From contig BQMJ01000069.1 of the NCBI GenBank assembly GCA_025991245.1, forward strand, positions 62,001-126,000: a stretch of 64,000 nt of DNA, given 5' to 3'. The notes beneath the pieces are model-generated. The model saw only the letters and a program-made list of their open reading frames with translations, did no database searches and was not told where the DNA came from. Position 1 is the stretch's first letter; each line of letters begins with the position of its first letter. The stretch is from Galdieria partita. Lineage: Eukaryota; Rhodophyta; Bangiophyceae; Galdieriales; Galdieriaceae. This document shows positions 22,606 through 33,757 of this stretch, one piece after another. Both the position numbers and the translations under genes were made by a program.

Positions 22606-25600
22606 ATGGAACAGCAACTCTCAGGGTTATTGACCCAAGCACTGGCACAAGATAATAGGTATAGTACCACAAACAAATTCTTTCTTGACTGCGAATTGAG
22701 ACAAAGCGTTGCATAGCATAAGATCAGCAGCCGAGCGTGAAATATCGGTAGCTGAACATCGAACTGGGTATATCAGTATTTGTCCAAAAAATACTTGTAT
22801 CTGAAAACTCGCTAGTTTTTTGTCGTCTTTGTTGAATATTGTGGCAGATAAGGAACACTCTCCTATAAATGTGCGATGGCTTGCTGCGGTTGTTGCAAAG
22901 AATTCTGTCGGTAGGATATCCAATCTTACAACATATAAAATTGGGTTATGATACTTTTTAGACCGTATATGGAGAAATACAACTCAGCAGTTTGTTTCCA
23001 GTGAAGAAAAGTATCCAACTGTTTCCTGCATGTATTGTATGTTTATTTTTGTATAGAGCGTTCATCAGGCAAAGGGTTTTGAGTTTATTATTACAACAAG
23101 ACCAGTTAGTTGCAACACAGGTAAGAAGGTAGAAAGATTATTTAAGCATATATTCAAGCATAAACTATATACAGTTGTTTTTGTTACTCGGTAGATTGGC
23201 CAGATTTGACTATCCAAGAGATTGGCCTGCTATTTTTGAGGATGTCTTATCACTACTTGACTCTCATGAGATTGCTTGGAAGCGCGAAAGACTATTGCAA
23301 GCTTTGTACGAAGTTGTGAAAGGAGTGGAGTCCAAGTAAGTTGTGCAACTTTTACCGAAGAAGGATGGCTTATTGCTGTTTGCAAGGAAAATTGACAAAT
23401 ATATGTTTCATCAATCGTCTGTTTCTATTATCCAAATGGTCTTTCACTTGCTACAAAAGCATTTAAGCATATCTTCAGAGATTGATTCGTACGTGCATGT
23501 TTTCTATAGCTTCTGTCTCTGTAGTCACGTCTTTAAGATGTATCTATGTTGAAAACTTGAACCAAGTTGAATTTCATAATATCGAACTTTGTATGAAGAT
23601 TCTCAGAAGGGTGGTTCATCATGATCCTTCAATGATGGATCTTCAAAAGTCGTTGGAAGACTTTATTGAATGGTAAGTGACATTGTTGTTTGTTACGTAT
23701 GAACTTTAGAGCTGTTCTTATTTGCTGTTAGGAGTTTACAAAACCGTTGTCTGTTCTTTTATAATGGAGAAGAATTTGTAAGAGCTCAAGTAAGACGAAA
23801 GTGTTGAAGATTGATATGCGAACTTGACGAATAGCCTTGTAGAGACTGTCTTATCTTTTATGCAAATTTCTTTTGGACACACAAAAAACTCATCCTCTTC
23901 TATTTTGCAATGTACTTTCACGCATTTTTGCAGAATATGTTCAACAGTGGAGTGATAGTATGTACAAAGACTGGGAGCAGAAAACTTTGTTACAGGTTCG
24001 TTTGAACTTTTTATTCAGATCTATCACCTCAAAATTAGTTTGCAGTGGTCCCTGGATGCTAAGGCTTTGGATATAATCCATCAAGTTATAGAATGCAATG
24101 CAATATTCACGGTAATATTGGAAATTTTGTTCAAGGCACTTCTCATCCATAATAGAATCGACCTTTTGTACACACGGAGGAGTATTGTCGTATCCCTTGT
24201 GATTTGCATGGAATGCATTGGATAGTAACAGATTGGAATTGGGAAGAGTTGGAACAGGCGAGAAGACAAATTGTGCAATGTTTCACGGAATCTTTTGTCA
24301 GTTATATTTTAGAAGTAAGAATTTTCTCATTATTTATAGTGAACTTTCTCAGATACCTTTGTAGCTTGTCGTTTATCGATTCCTACCGTGTTCGAAAGAA
24401 AGACTAGCAAAGTTTTTACAAGAACCTACTGGTTAGTTGCATTCTTGAAATCCTGAGAAAATGACAAGTGACTATAACATAATAGAATATGAGATGGAGG
24501 AGGAAGCAGCGGAGTTTGATGTTGATGACCCACAAACAGTAGCACTAGCAGTATGCATGTCGCTATTGACTCATTTTATGTAAGCGTATCCTTTGAAGTG
24601 ACAAGGTCTGATTATAGTAATAATGATGAAAGGGAGCCTTGTTTATCCATTTTAATGAAACTCTGGAGCCATTCGAGTGAACAAGAAGTTGTTATGTTAG
24701 ATGTTATCTACAGAATATTGGGAACTGCAGTCTTTGATATATTTGATAGAATAGATTATGAGCGCTGGCTTGAGTTGCTTTCTAAGATTTTCACTCAGAC
24801 GGCTTTGCAGGTAGCCTTTCAAGAAAAGATGATGAAGCAGAAAGCTGAACCCAATGGAAAATGATTAGGATATTTTGTTACGAAGAAGAGCTTGTTTGTT
24901 TGGAGGACAAGTCGCATCATTTCTTCATTCAGAGCAACAAGTTGCGTTGTTTGAGCAGTTGTTGCAAATTTATCTGAAAGAGTCCAATATTGCAATTTCT
25001 TGGCCCGCATTGCAAGCTATCGAAAGTTTGTTATCGTCACAGGAACAGAGTAGGTTCTGAAACACTTTTGGTTATTCCATTTGAGAATATTTGTGGCAGA
25101 TTCAGCCTTTTTCTTTTCCAATGAACAGACAGTATTAGGATTGATGCAAAAGAGTTTTCAGTTATTACAACAAGCCACTCATTTGTCCCTGAAATGTGAC
25201 ATATTGGATTCATTGACAAGGGTAGTAGAACAGTAAGTTTGCCTCTATAATATCTCGAATACCTGTTGACTATGATTCAGTTTAACTCCGTCTATTGGTG
25301 AAAAGCTTTATCAGCCTCTTTCCAATTGTATCATTGAGTTGTGGAATCAATCAAGGTAGGATGTGATGGATAAACATTGTAATGGAGTTGACAACTTTTT
25401 TTAAGTTTGATATCAGAACAGGAAGAAGCATTTGCTGTACGAATTAGGATAGTGGAACTGATCCAAAGGTTGTTGTTCTTGCCTATATTTAGCGTTAGTT
25501 CTCATTATTGTCTAGTTTTATTACTGGTTTCTATCAATGGAAAGGCTCAACACAAGTTTTGGCCAGTTTCGAAACTTTTGTGAAACAGCTGATATCTTGG

Positions 25601-26904
25601 TGTGTTCAGTTGGAGTGGCAAGGGAATATAGAGCAGCATGAGGAGCTGATTGAACGAGGTGCTGCGCTGCCTTTTGGGAAAAGTTCTGTGTCTAATTGTA
25701 TTTTTAGGTCTTCAATTGTGGAATTGTTTTCTTGAATGTCAGACTCAGTATTCACAAAGGATAGAAGAGTTGGTTCCGTTATTGATCTCTCTCGCTCAGC
25801 ACACGACAGAGTTCGTCAGGTAAGCCTTATTTTCCCACTTTATTATTTTCTGAGTTGCTGTTCAAGTCATTACGTTTTATTGATAAGAAACTACATCCAG
25901 TTGGGAGGTCGCTATTTCATTGTCTCATATGGTAGCAAATTGAATCTTTATTTCCTCTGTATATATATTTATTGAATTGTTTCGTCTAGGGAATTGGCTG
26001 TGTTCATTTTTACATTCATTACTGGAAGTGATGAATGACAGAGTTGTCATTCAAGTAGCAGGAATAGTAGATTCAATCATCCTATTCCATTCTGAAGTTG
26101 TATAACCGCGTACTATTCTGATAGGTAACTAAGTTTTGATATAGGATTGGTCCCTTTGGATTCCTATAGTAAGGGCAATGATATCTTCAGTTTTAAACCA
26201 AAAGGAGAGTAAATCCGTGGAGGCTGCTTTTCTAGCGGTCATATCGAGAGCTATTTGGATGGACATATCGAGGTTTGAACGAGAAGTTTTGGAACAAGAT
26301 TCTCATTGCTTGTATCAGTTGGTTCATGATATCGTAGAAAGGGTATGTGCAGTTTATGCTGTTGGAGAATGCTGATTCGTCTCTTTGGCTTATTCATAGG
26401 TAGAAAATGTTTATTTGCCCCAAGATAGGAAGCAAATTGGTTTGTGTCTTTGTCGATTGGCAACTCAACGCAGTATATTTCTTTATGTTTCTGTAGATGC
26501 CGTAGGGAAGTTTTTCTCATGAAGGTTGCAAATCATTGATATTTGAAATGAAGGTAGTGGATATTTGGTTGCAATGTATGACATCCGACCCAAGAAGAAG
26601 TGATAACGATGGTGGTTTGTAGAGTTGATATTTAGACGAGACACAAACTAAAAAGGTTGTATAGATAGCCAATCCCTTAGAAAACTACATGACCCCATGT
26701 ATCAAGAAGATATAACATCGGTAGGAAATAGGCAATGGATATTTTCTCTGGTTGAACATTTTCAAGGAAATACGAAAAGCTGTTCATCAGTTGGAACAAA
26801 TATTTACAAAGATATATCCTTCGATGCCCTCTTTTTGGAATGCCTTAGATAGAAACATTGCCCATACATTTCGTTCTGTCCTGTTAGAGAGCAATTCTTC
26901 TTGA
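22606..26904 (+). CDS. importin-11-like karyopherin beta (Kap120 family)
   Basis: A nuclear transport receptor cut into about twenty small exons. Exons threaded by frame near the N end give M-E-Q-Q-L-S-G-L-L-T-Q-A, D-N-S-I-R-S-A-A-E-R-E, then G-F-L-S-S-L-L, S-P-I-N-V-R-W-L-A-A-V-V-A-K-N-S-V, R-I-W-R-N-T, S-S-E-E-K and the R-L-A-R-F-D-Y-P-R-D-W-P block typical of importin-11. The C end gives R-K-L-H-D-P-M-Y-Q-E-D-I, then Q-L-E-Q-I-F, then F-W-N-A-L, with stop at 26902-26904. Introns are 45-80 nt. Exons between 23.3 and 26.5 kb were only partly traced. The apparent minus-strand frame at 22627-22923 is a shadow of these exons. Confidence 0.88.
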
Positions 26905-26928
26905 TAAAGTGAGGAACGATCATAAGTG

Positions 26929-28391
26929 ATGATGGATTTTTGGCTGATCCACATGAGAAAGAGTCCATTTTCAAGTAGAAGATATCAGTGTTATGGGAAA
27001 CGGCAACGGCACAAAGAAAACTGTTTTCTTAGCTTCACTTGGTTATTGAATTTGTACACTTTCAAAAATCACTACCGATTTTGTCCTTGCCGAGGACGAG
27101 TTACAACTTCTGGAGGTGGAGTCGTGTTAAGAACTACCCTGTTACAATCTATTGTTGGAAGAAACATCAACAATAGAACCAGCAGTGTACTGAAGACTGT
27201 GCTTAGAGGTGGACATTCTTCAGTGTCGCTTCTGTTTGGTGTGTCAGGTGGTGGCAATAACAAGAATAACAGTCAACCAGGTCACTGGAGCCATTTCTCG
27301 TAAGTCCTATTCGATGGACAGTACAAGTCTAACAATATAAAGTAATGATGATGGCAGGCAACTATTTGCTGAAGAGAGCATTTATTTGCTTAGTAGGAAA
27401 GGACGTTCTCGTCCTAAGACCAAAGAAAGGTTGATAAATAGTTTCATCTACTTTTGATTTTATCCAGATTGACCATTCTTTATTTTCTATTTACTAGATG
27501 GAGTTGGACGAAAATAATTTTGGTCACAAACATGATAGTTTTTATGTTACAGATGGCTACTGCTAATCAACTTTTGTTGATGGGTGCCAAGGTAATTGCC
27601 ATAAGGCAATTTTGAAATTTACTATATGTTCTTGAAAGGTTAATGAGTTGATTTCCAGTGGGCAGTGGTATCGGTTACTGACTCCAATCTTTCTACATGG
27701 AAATATTGCCCATTTGATGGTGAACTGTTATAGCTTATATTCTTTGGGTCCTACGGTTGAACGAAGTTTTGGTTTGTATAGTTTTTGTGGTATTATGGAT
27801 AGCAATAAGATTTATTTAGTTTTAGGTTCGTGTCGTTTTATTGAGCTTTATCTCTTTTCTGGATTTTTGGGATGCGTTGCAAGTTTTTTCTTCTCAAAGA
27901 ATCCATCTTTAGGTGCATCTGGTGCCATTTTTGGTTTGGTGGGTGGTTTGGCAGTTTATCTTAAAAGGTGAATGCTTGATGTTGCATTTGTGAATGGATG
28001 AATAACGAACAGCTCGTAGACATCAACATTTGCTCGGTGAAACTTCTCGCTTGGGTTTATTTTCTATTGCCCAGTCGTTGATTTTCAATATACTTATGGT
28101 ATGAAACTATCTTGTGTATTCATTTGTTTAGATAATGACTGTCTTACTAGAGTTTTCAACGAGGTTCACGTATAGACAACTGGGGTCATTTAGGCGGTTT
28201 TCTTGGTGGTGTACTTTTTTCATACATCTTTGGTCCCCATTTGGAAAGGAAACGAATAGGCTCACATGGGTTAGCCTGTTTCAGTTTACAAACTCTGGTT
28301 GCGTAACTTTATGTTTAGGGTTTACTTACAAGACAGACCCATGATCAAGCAATGGCTTTCACAATGGAGAAAGAAGAATAGGCAACATTAG
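26929..28391 (+). CDS. rhomboid-family intramembrane serine protease, likely plastid
   Basis: A multi-exon gene beginning 24 bp after the importin stop. Rhomboid marks are W-Y-R-L-L-T-P-I-F-L-H-G-N-I-A-H-L-M-V-N (HxxxN), the active-site G-A-S-G-A-I-F-G (Ser nucleophile) and N-W-G-H-L-G-G-F-L-G-G (catalytic His). Several membrane segments lie around them. The N-terminal about 110 residues are basic and Ser/Gly/Asn-rich, consistent with an organelle targeting peptide; land plants have plastid rhomboids of this form. The C-terminal exon ends M-I-K-Q-W-L-S-Q-W-R-K-K-N-R-Q-H. Both catalytic residues are present, so an active protease is expected. Confidence 0.88.
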
Positions 28392-28865
28392 CGCCATTTT
28401 GAAGCGGACCAGAGTGTTATGTTATATCTATATACGCTCGTTTATATATCACTAGAACTGGTTTTCATATGGAAAATACGATGCAGTTCTTATATAAGGT
28501 GGTAGAGATGGATAGAACCAATGGAAACTTTGTTTCATCATTATATCGTCAAGCTGTTTGTATACAAGTAAACGCACATTATTCTTCACTGTACCAAGAA
28601 TGGATACTTGTGGAGTTGATCAGATGATGATAAACCGTTAGTCTAAAGTTGCCAAGCTCGAATAGCATAGTGTGATCCAATGGGCGGAATTCTGAAAAGA
28701 GGTCCCAAAAGATTCTCTCGAATTTTGCTTATTCAGATCAAAAAAAGGATTCCGGAAAAATTCGAATCATCCGTGTTTGTGTGTGCTATGATGATGGATA
28801 GGCCTCCTTTGCTGCATTCTTATCCGTTTGTTTCTCGTTAACAACTCCTCTTACTGAGTTGAAGA
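28392..28865. other. intergenic, 474 bp, nothing recognised
   Basis: The gap between the rhomboid stop and the GDPD start. It is AT-rich at its left side. No open frame, RNA gene or repeat was seen. It probably holds the GDPD promoter. Confidence 0.6.
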
Positions 28866-30471
28866 ATGCAACCTGTCAACCAAAGTTATATGCTTTGCCT
28901 TTTTCCCGGAAGTTTCCGAGAAAACCTCTCGCCACTCAAGTTGCGCCTGCTCCCAAACCCCGAAGGTTTGGATTATTCTTCTTTGTATTGGAAGGTACAG
29001 AAATAGTTAGATATGAATGGACTATTCACTTTTTGTTTAGTTAAGAGGCCCCAATGATACGTACTATGTGAACCATGACGAACTATGTAGCAAACGAGGA
29101 TTATATTTTTATTCCTTTTCAGACACTACCTTGGAGAGTCTTGACATACATATAGATATTATGTTGGAAAAGGGTGACTCTTCGTCTTCGTGTTGTATAG
29201 TAGGGCAATGTGCTTTGGTTTCTAGTGAGTTTATGGACACAAAAGGCTTGATAAGGAGGCCTATAGTTAGCAAGGATATTGCTATCGTTGGAGAAGTGGT
29301 GTTTGAATATCTTATTGTGAGACCTTGGGTGACTGGTCTGAAGGATATTCGAGAATGTTTAGATACCATACCAAAGCTAAGTTATACTTCTCCACTTTTG
29401 GTGGGTCATCGAGGGAAAGGAGCTCATTCAAAGTCATATGTTCAGGAGAATACGCTACTAAGCTTTCTATCTGCAACTCATGATAAGAGAGTCAAGTTTA
29501 TTGAGTTGGATGTTCAATTAAGTGCAGATGGCCAACCTATCGTCTTTCATGATTTTTTGATCACCCGTAAGACACAACAGTTAGATTTGGATGATATGGA
29601 CACACGAAAAATTGAAAGATTCCCAACTATAGCAGTTGGAAGCCTATCTTTGAAAGAATTTCAGAGAATGGCTATTTATCGCGAAGGTGCTCAGGTCACT
29701 TTTTATGATAGCGATCATGAAACGCGAGAAGGTAATGGCTATCATTTGCGTTCAAAGGCAAGTCATGGCGGTAGAAGAGGTGGAAGAAGTCATTCGAATT
29801 CATCTAGTCGTTCGAGTTCTATCACTTCGGATCTATCAGGCATAGCAAGTCATCGAAGTAGTGACTCAGATAGAGACGAAATGGAAGAGTTTCCAAGTTT
29901 AATTGAAGATCACTTGCCTTCCTTATATGAAGTTTTGACAAAGATGCCCGTGGAAGTTGGTTTCTTTTTGGAGATGAAATATCCTTGCCCAGAATATCAA
30001 CAGCGTAAAAAGTTGGTAGTTCCTGATCGGAATGTATTTGTGGATGCTGTTTTGGATTGTGTATGTAAAAGTTTTGTAGAGAAGAAGCAACGCACTATTG
30101 TCTTCCTTTCATTTGATCCTGATATTTGCTATTTATTGAAATGTAAGCAAAAATACTTTGAAGTTTTGTTGCTTTGTTCGGAGACTCGTTTTTCAAGTGA
30201 TGATCATTTTGACGTTCGAACAACAACTATTGAAAATGCTGTAAAGTGGTCCATTTATCACAAGCTAGATGGTATGGCTATTCTCTCTGACATTCTTTTT
30301 GAGAAGTCAGATATTGTATCCGAGCTCAAGTGCAATGGATTGAAAGTGTTTTGTTTTGGAGCTATCAATTCACAAGAAGACAAGGCCAAGAAGCTCATTG
30401 AACTTGGAGTCGATGGTCTTATTGCAGACAACGTTACTTGTCTAGCGAAGAAACTTTCTGAAATACTGTAA
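28866..30471 (+). CDS. glycerophosphodiester phosphodiesterase (Gde1/GPCPD1-like)
   Basis: Two exons (28866-28994 and 29041-30471). The N-terminal about 110 residues resemble the starch-binding-type beta domain that precedes the catalytic part in GPCPD1 (R-L-L-P-N-P-E-G, Y-W-K-L-R-G-P). The GDPD domain carries L-V-G-H-R-G-K-G, E-N-T-L-L-S-F, F-I-E-L-D-V-Q-L-S-x-D-G and I-V-F-H-D, that is, both catalytic His and the metal-binding Glu/Asp. A Ser/Arg/Gly-rich, low-complexity insert of about 60 residues lies in the middle of the barrel. The C end has K-C-N-G-L-K-V-F-C-F-G-A and the family's G-V-D-G-L-I-A-D-N. Hydrolysis of glycerophosphocholine-like substrates is the family role. Confidence 0.88.
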
Positions 30472-30490
30472 AGAAACTTTGTTCTATTTG

Positions 30491-30895
30491 TTATTTTGTG
30501 CTATAGTCCAGTTTTTGACTTGCAAGTTGTCTAATTGTTCTGGGTAACTTGAAGGGTACAAAGGTAGTTGGCAAGTTGAGATAGACGGCAGTTTTTTCTG
30601 AACTGTCCATTGTTCTGTTATCCATCGAGTGCCTAACGATACCGTTACATATAAGTATACCGTTTTCGTTATCCTTACTGGTTGTTTCCCCGTCACCCCA
30701 AATAACGGCCAAACTTTCAGGTGTCTTTCGTTGCACGAGTTGAAAAGTCTCATTGTCATAAACCCCTTCATAGCTTCCATCTTGTAGTTCTTCCCATTCT
30801 ATTTCACCCACTTTCACAAGTTGAGGTATTCTTAATAGAAATACTTCGCAGTCCTCCTCTTGTAAAAGTTGAAAAGGCTGTAGAGATGATTCCAT
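30491..30895 (-). CDS. small acidic protein, unrecognised
   Basis: A single-exon frame of about 135 residues starting M-E-S-S-L-Q-P-F. It contains E-V-F-L-L-R-I-P-Q-L and later E-S-L-A-V-I-W-G-D-G-E, then L-P-T-T-F-V-P-F-K-L-P. The layout (a short strand with L-R-I-P followed by an acidic beta region) recalls the RNA polymerase I subunit Rpa34 family, but this is weak and I do not assign it. It lies 19 bp tail-to-tail with the GDPD gene and shares a short divergent gap with GrpE. Confidence 0.5.
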   Translation of the reverse strand: MESSLQPFQLLQEEDCEVFLLRIPQLVKVGEIEWEELQDGSYEGVYDNETFQLVQRKTPESLAVIWGDGETTSKDNENGILICNGIVRHSMDNRTMDSSEKTAVYLNLPTTFVPFKLPRTIRQLASQKLDYSTK

Positions 30896-31056
30896 TTCCC
30901 ACAATGCCAAATAGTCAACGCATCATGAAGGATGGCAACCTTGAACATGGTTGAACAACATTGGTTACACAACTTTAGATATCTATCATGACAAGGTTGC
31001 CTAAGCAAGCATCCTTTTCTCTGCACAACTTGTGTTGGGTAGATTGATTGGATCCG

Positions 31057-31980
31057 ATGCGGTTCCATTGTGCAGCGTTTCTTACAACGACTCTTACGTT
31101 GAACAACCTTACTTGTCAACGTTATTATACCAGACGTTCACTATTTTTACAAACTAGATGTGCCGGCTGTTGTCCCTTTTTAGGTGTTTGTTTCAAACCT
31201 TATCGACCACCGCCGCAGTACTTTTCACTCATAGCTTCTGAAATACCACCGGAAAACAAAGATTCGGCAGATTCACAGCAAGAAAACCGACAACCTGCCC
31301 AAGAACAAGAATCCTCATCAACCCCAGAAGAGTCTCCAGATATCCTGCAGTCTCCCAGTTTCCTTAGAAGAAAATTGGAGGTAAGTGTGGACTGTAACAA
31401 AGGCTCCCCTCCTGACATTGTTTTTACCCACAAGTTGGTACAACAAGAACTGGAAGAAGCGAAAGCAGAGACCTCTCAATGGGAGAAACAGTACAACGAC
31501 CAAAAACAAGCCTATGTTCGGTTGGTGGCAGATTTTGAAAACTATCGCAAAAGGATGAACAAAGAGAAACAAGAAATTGCTGAAGTTTCCAAAGCCAGTG
31601 TGATTCGGGAGTTGATTGCTGTGTTGGATAACTTTGAACGAGCTGCAGCAGCTATTGTAGTGAACACAGAAAGCGAGAAAAAGATACACGACTCTTATCA
31701 AGCACTTGCCAAACAGTTGTTGGATGCCATGATGAAGCTGAATGTGGAGCCTATTGATGCAGTAGGTCAACCGTTTAACCCCAACTTACATGAAGCAGTT
31801 AATCGTATGGACTCTGAAGATCATGAAGAAGGTGTAGTGGCTATACAATATCAACGTGGTTATAAAATAGGAGAAAGATTGGTAAGACCAGCTCTTTGTG
31901 TAGTTTCTAGTGGACCAGGTCCCCAAAAGAAGGAAAAGCCGAGCCAAGAAGAATCAACTCCAGAAGAGAATGGAGTATAG
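31057..31980 (+). CDS. GrpE nucleotide-exchange factor, plastid type
   Basis: Co-chaperone of Hsp70. The N-terminal about 60 residues are a basic, Thr/Arg/Leu-rich targeting sequence (R-Y-Y-T-R-R-S-L-F-L-Q-T). A long acidic linker follows, then the GrpE dimer helix (Y-V-R-L-V-A-D-F-E-N-Y-R-K-R), the L-D-N-F-E-R-A block and the beta wing ending Y-Q-R-G-Y-K-I-G-E-R-L-V-R-P-A-L-C-V-V. These motifs are complete. The tail P-G-P-Q-K-K-E-K-P is Lys/Glu-rich. ATG 31057 is used; the frame extends only to a TTG three codons further up. Plastid rather than mitochondrial location is inferred from the acidic linker and V-D-N/L-D-N-F-E-R-A pattern, not proven. Confidence 0.9.
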   Translation: MRFHCAAFLTTTLTLNNLTCQRYYTRRSLFLQTRCAGCCPFLGVCFKPYRPPPQYFSLIASEIPPENKDSADSQQENRQPAQEQESSSTPEESPDILQSPSFLRRKLEVSVDCNKGSPPDIVFTHKLVQQELEEAKAETSQWEKQYNDQKQAYVRLVADFENYRKRMNKEKQEIAEVSKASVIRELIAVLDNFERAAAAIVVNTESEKKIHDSYQALAKQLLDAMMKLNVEPIDAVGQPFNPNLHEAVNRMDSEDHEEGVVAIQYQRGYKIGERLVRPALCVVSSGPGPQKKEKPSQEESTPEENGV

Positions 31981-32053
31981 TAGTTGTTGGTTTGCCAAGT
32001 TAGGAGGTTTAGGGCTTTCAAAGAGTTGTTTCCAATAGAATGCGTTTTGTTCT

Positions 32054-33338
32054 TTATATGGAATGATCGTCTTGTTTCAATATTTGCTTCCATTTCTCTC
32101 CATCCAGTCTTTCCTTATCGATTGGACAACACGCATTTTCTATGAGCCACTGTTCAATACAAACCTAAACAAATAGGAAGTCACTTCAAACAGAAACAAA
32201 ATGGCTTCGATACTTTGTGAAAAACATGATTGCATGGTAACCTCTTCAAAGTCTCTCCAAGCACATAATCATCCAAACATATACAACACTATAATACAAA
32301 ATCAGTCCTCTATTTTGTCATTCAAATACTTACGCTCTCTCCTATTTCAGAATCACAAACTTGTTCACAAGGAATACTATCAATAACACTCTTCGACGCC
32401 CCTCTTTTGTTTTCAACTCTTTCATCCAATTGAAGCAGCATCTGATAATCGTCTGCTGTAAAGTCTCCTTCGTGAAATGAGAGAAGAAGCCACGGATTGA
32501 CTTGTCTGAAATATTCAATCCAAGCATTTAAAGAACGAGAAATGGAACGGGAAGATGAAGACCCTCCACTCACTATGCGAGTTCTTCTCGTTGGAGTCGC
32601 TTGCCTTACTCCAGAAAGGGTCTGTCTATGACCAGAATCACGATTCAACGACCTTCTCTCTGCTTCAAGTATCCTTCTTTGGATATTCACACGAGGATTG
32701 GCCGTATTTCTCGTGGTATAACTTCTACCACTTCTTGTTTGAATACCTGAAGTACTTGCAACGTCTCTAGTCTCTCCAAAAGTCTCCATGGAACGATAAC
32801 GGTATTGGGCACTTCTCCAATAGTAACTTGGTACATTATGTCCAAAAGGTTGTTCAGTTGTTGGCGCTTCAACACCGTTCCAGTCAAAGGGTACACCCAT
32901 TTCCACGTTCCTTTGAGTGTGGAGAAACAAGCTACTTTCACCTCGACCTTCTCTTCTCCCGTTTTGTCCAACTCCCGAGTACCCATCAGAGTCTATATGA
33001 CGAGGCATTCTTCCTGGAGTTGAGGCACTATGTTGATGTTCCAAGGTCGACATGTCCAACCGAGCTTCTTCATTTTCTGTTGCTTGTGAAAAGTTTGAAC
33101 ATCCATTACTTTGAATGTGTGAGTTTGTTTCTTCAAAAGAGCTTTCCAAACTAAAAGCAACTCCTCTGTTGGGTTCTCTCGTGGGACAGGAAGACGACCT
33201 GGTAGGATGACTACTTTGGGACCACCTGTTTCCAGTAGAGCTCACAAGCTCTGGGGAGTTGTCCGATGAACTCAGGTCGATCACTTGTTCTTCACGACTC
33301 GGTTTGGGAACTCGTCTTCGTTTGACTCTACTACTCAT
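32054..33338 (-). CDS. RING-H2-type ubiquitin ligase with SUMO-interaction motif (STUbL candidate)
   Basis: Three exons. A long Ser/Arg-rich disordered N-terminal part ends in a helix, then the RING comes from the two short last exons: C-C-I-C-L-D-D-Y, L-P-C-N-H-V-F-H-K, then V-C-I-E-Q-W-L and A-C-C-P-I-D-K-E-R-L. The eighth zinc ligand position is Asp (C-P-I-D) instead of Cys, as in RBX1. Near the start, after a basic K-R-R-R, is V-I-D-L-S-S-S-D, a textbook SUMO-interaction motif. RING plus SIM is the build of SUMO-targeted ubiquitin ligases such as RNF4. ATG 33338 is chosen because the 12 codons upstream open only with TTG. It converges with GrpE (about 73 bp apart). Confidence 0.8.
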
Positions 33339-33757
33339 CGCCAACAGGTCGTCCAAATCCACAAGCCAATCCAAAAGCCCTTTTCAAGAAATGAGCCATC
33401 ACATATCATTGATTTTATTCTTATTATAGCAAAGATAGACAGTTTTTTCAACCGTATGGGCTACTTGTGTTCCCATAAAAGTTGCTTCTTACACACAAGT
33501 TCTTATTCTCTATACTGATCTATTAGGGAGTCGAAGCCAATCACATCCATCGTTCACTTTTCGAGCCCTCAAAATTTTTGGAGATATGGAAAAGAGCTGT
33601 TCCAAAATACAATTTTGTTGTGGTATGATGATGGGATGCAAATGTTGTCGGTAGAACTTTTTGATAGTTTGCCTTTTTGAACAAAAGCTACTAGCAGGCT
33701 ACTAGTTTCCCCATAGGGATAAAAGTTGCAAGTTTCCAAAACAACAGCACATTGGAC
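33339..33757. other. divergent intergenic region, about 420 bp
   Basis: Separates the RING gene and the orphan intronless gene, whose starts face away from each other. No open frame with support or RNA gene was seen. It likely holds both promoters. Confidence 0.55.

Noticed and set aside
22627-22923. Minus-strand open frame of 98 codons upstream of CBP20
   Set aside because: It overlaps the first exons of the plus-strand importin-11, which read through in one frame after splicing and match the family closely; the minus frame is a shadow.
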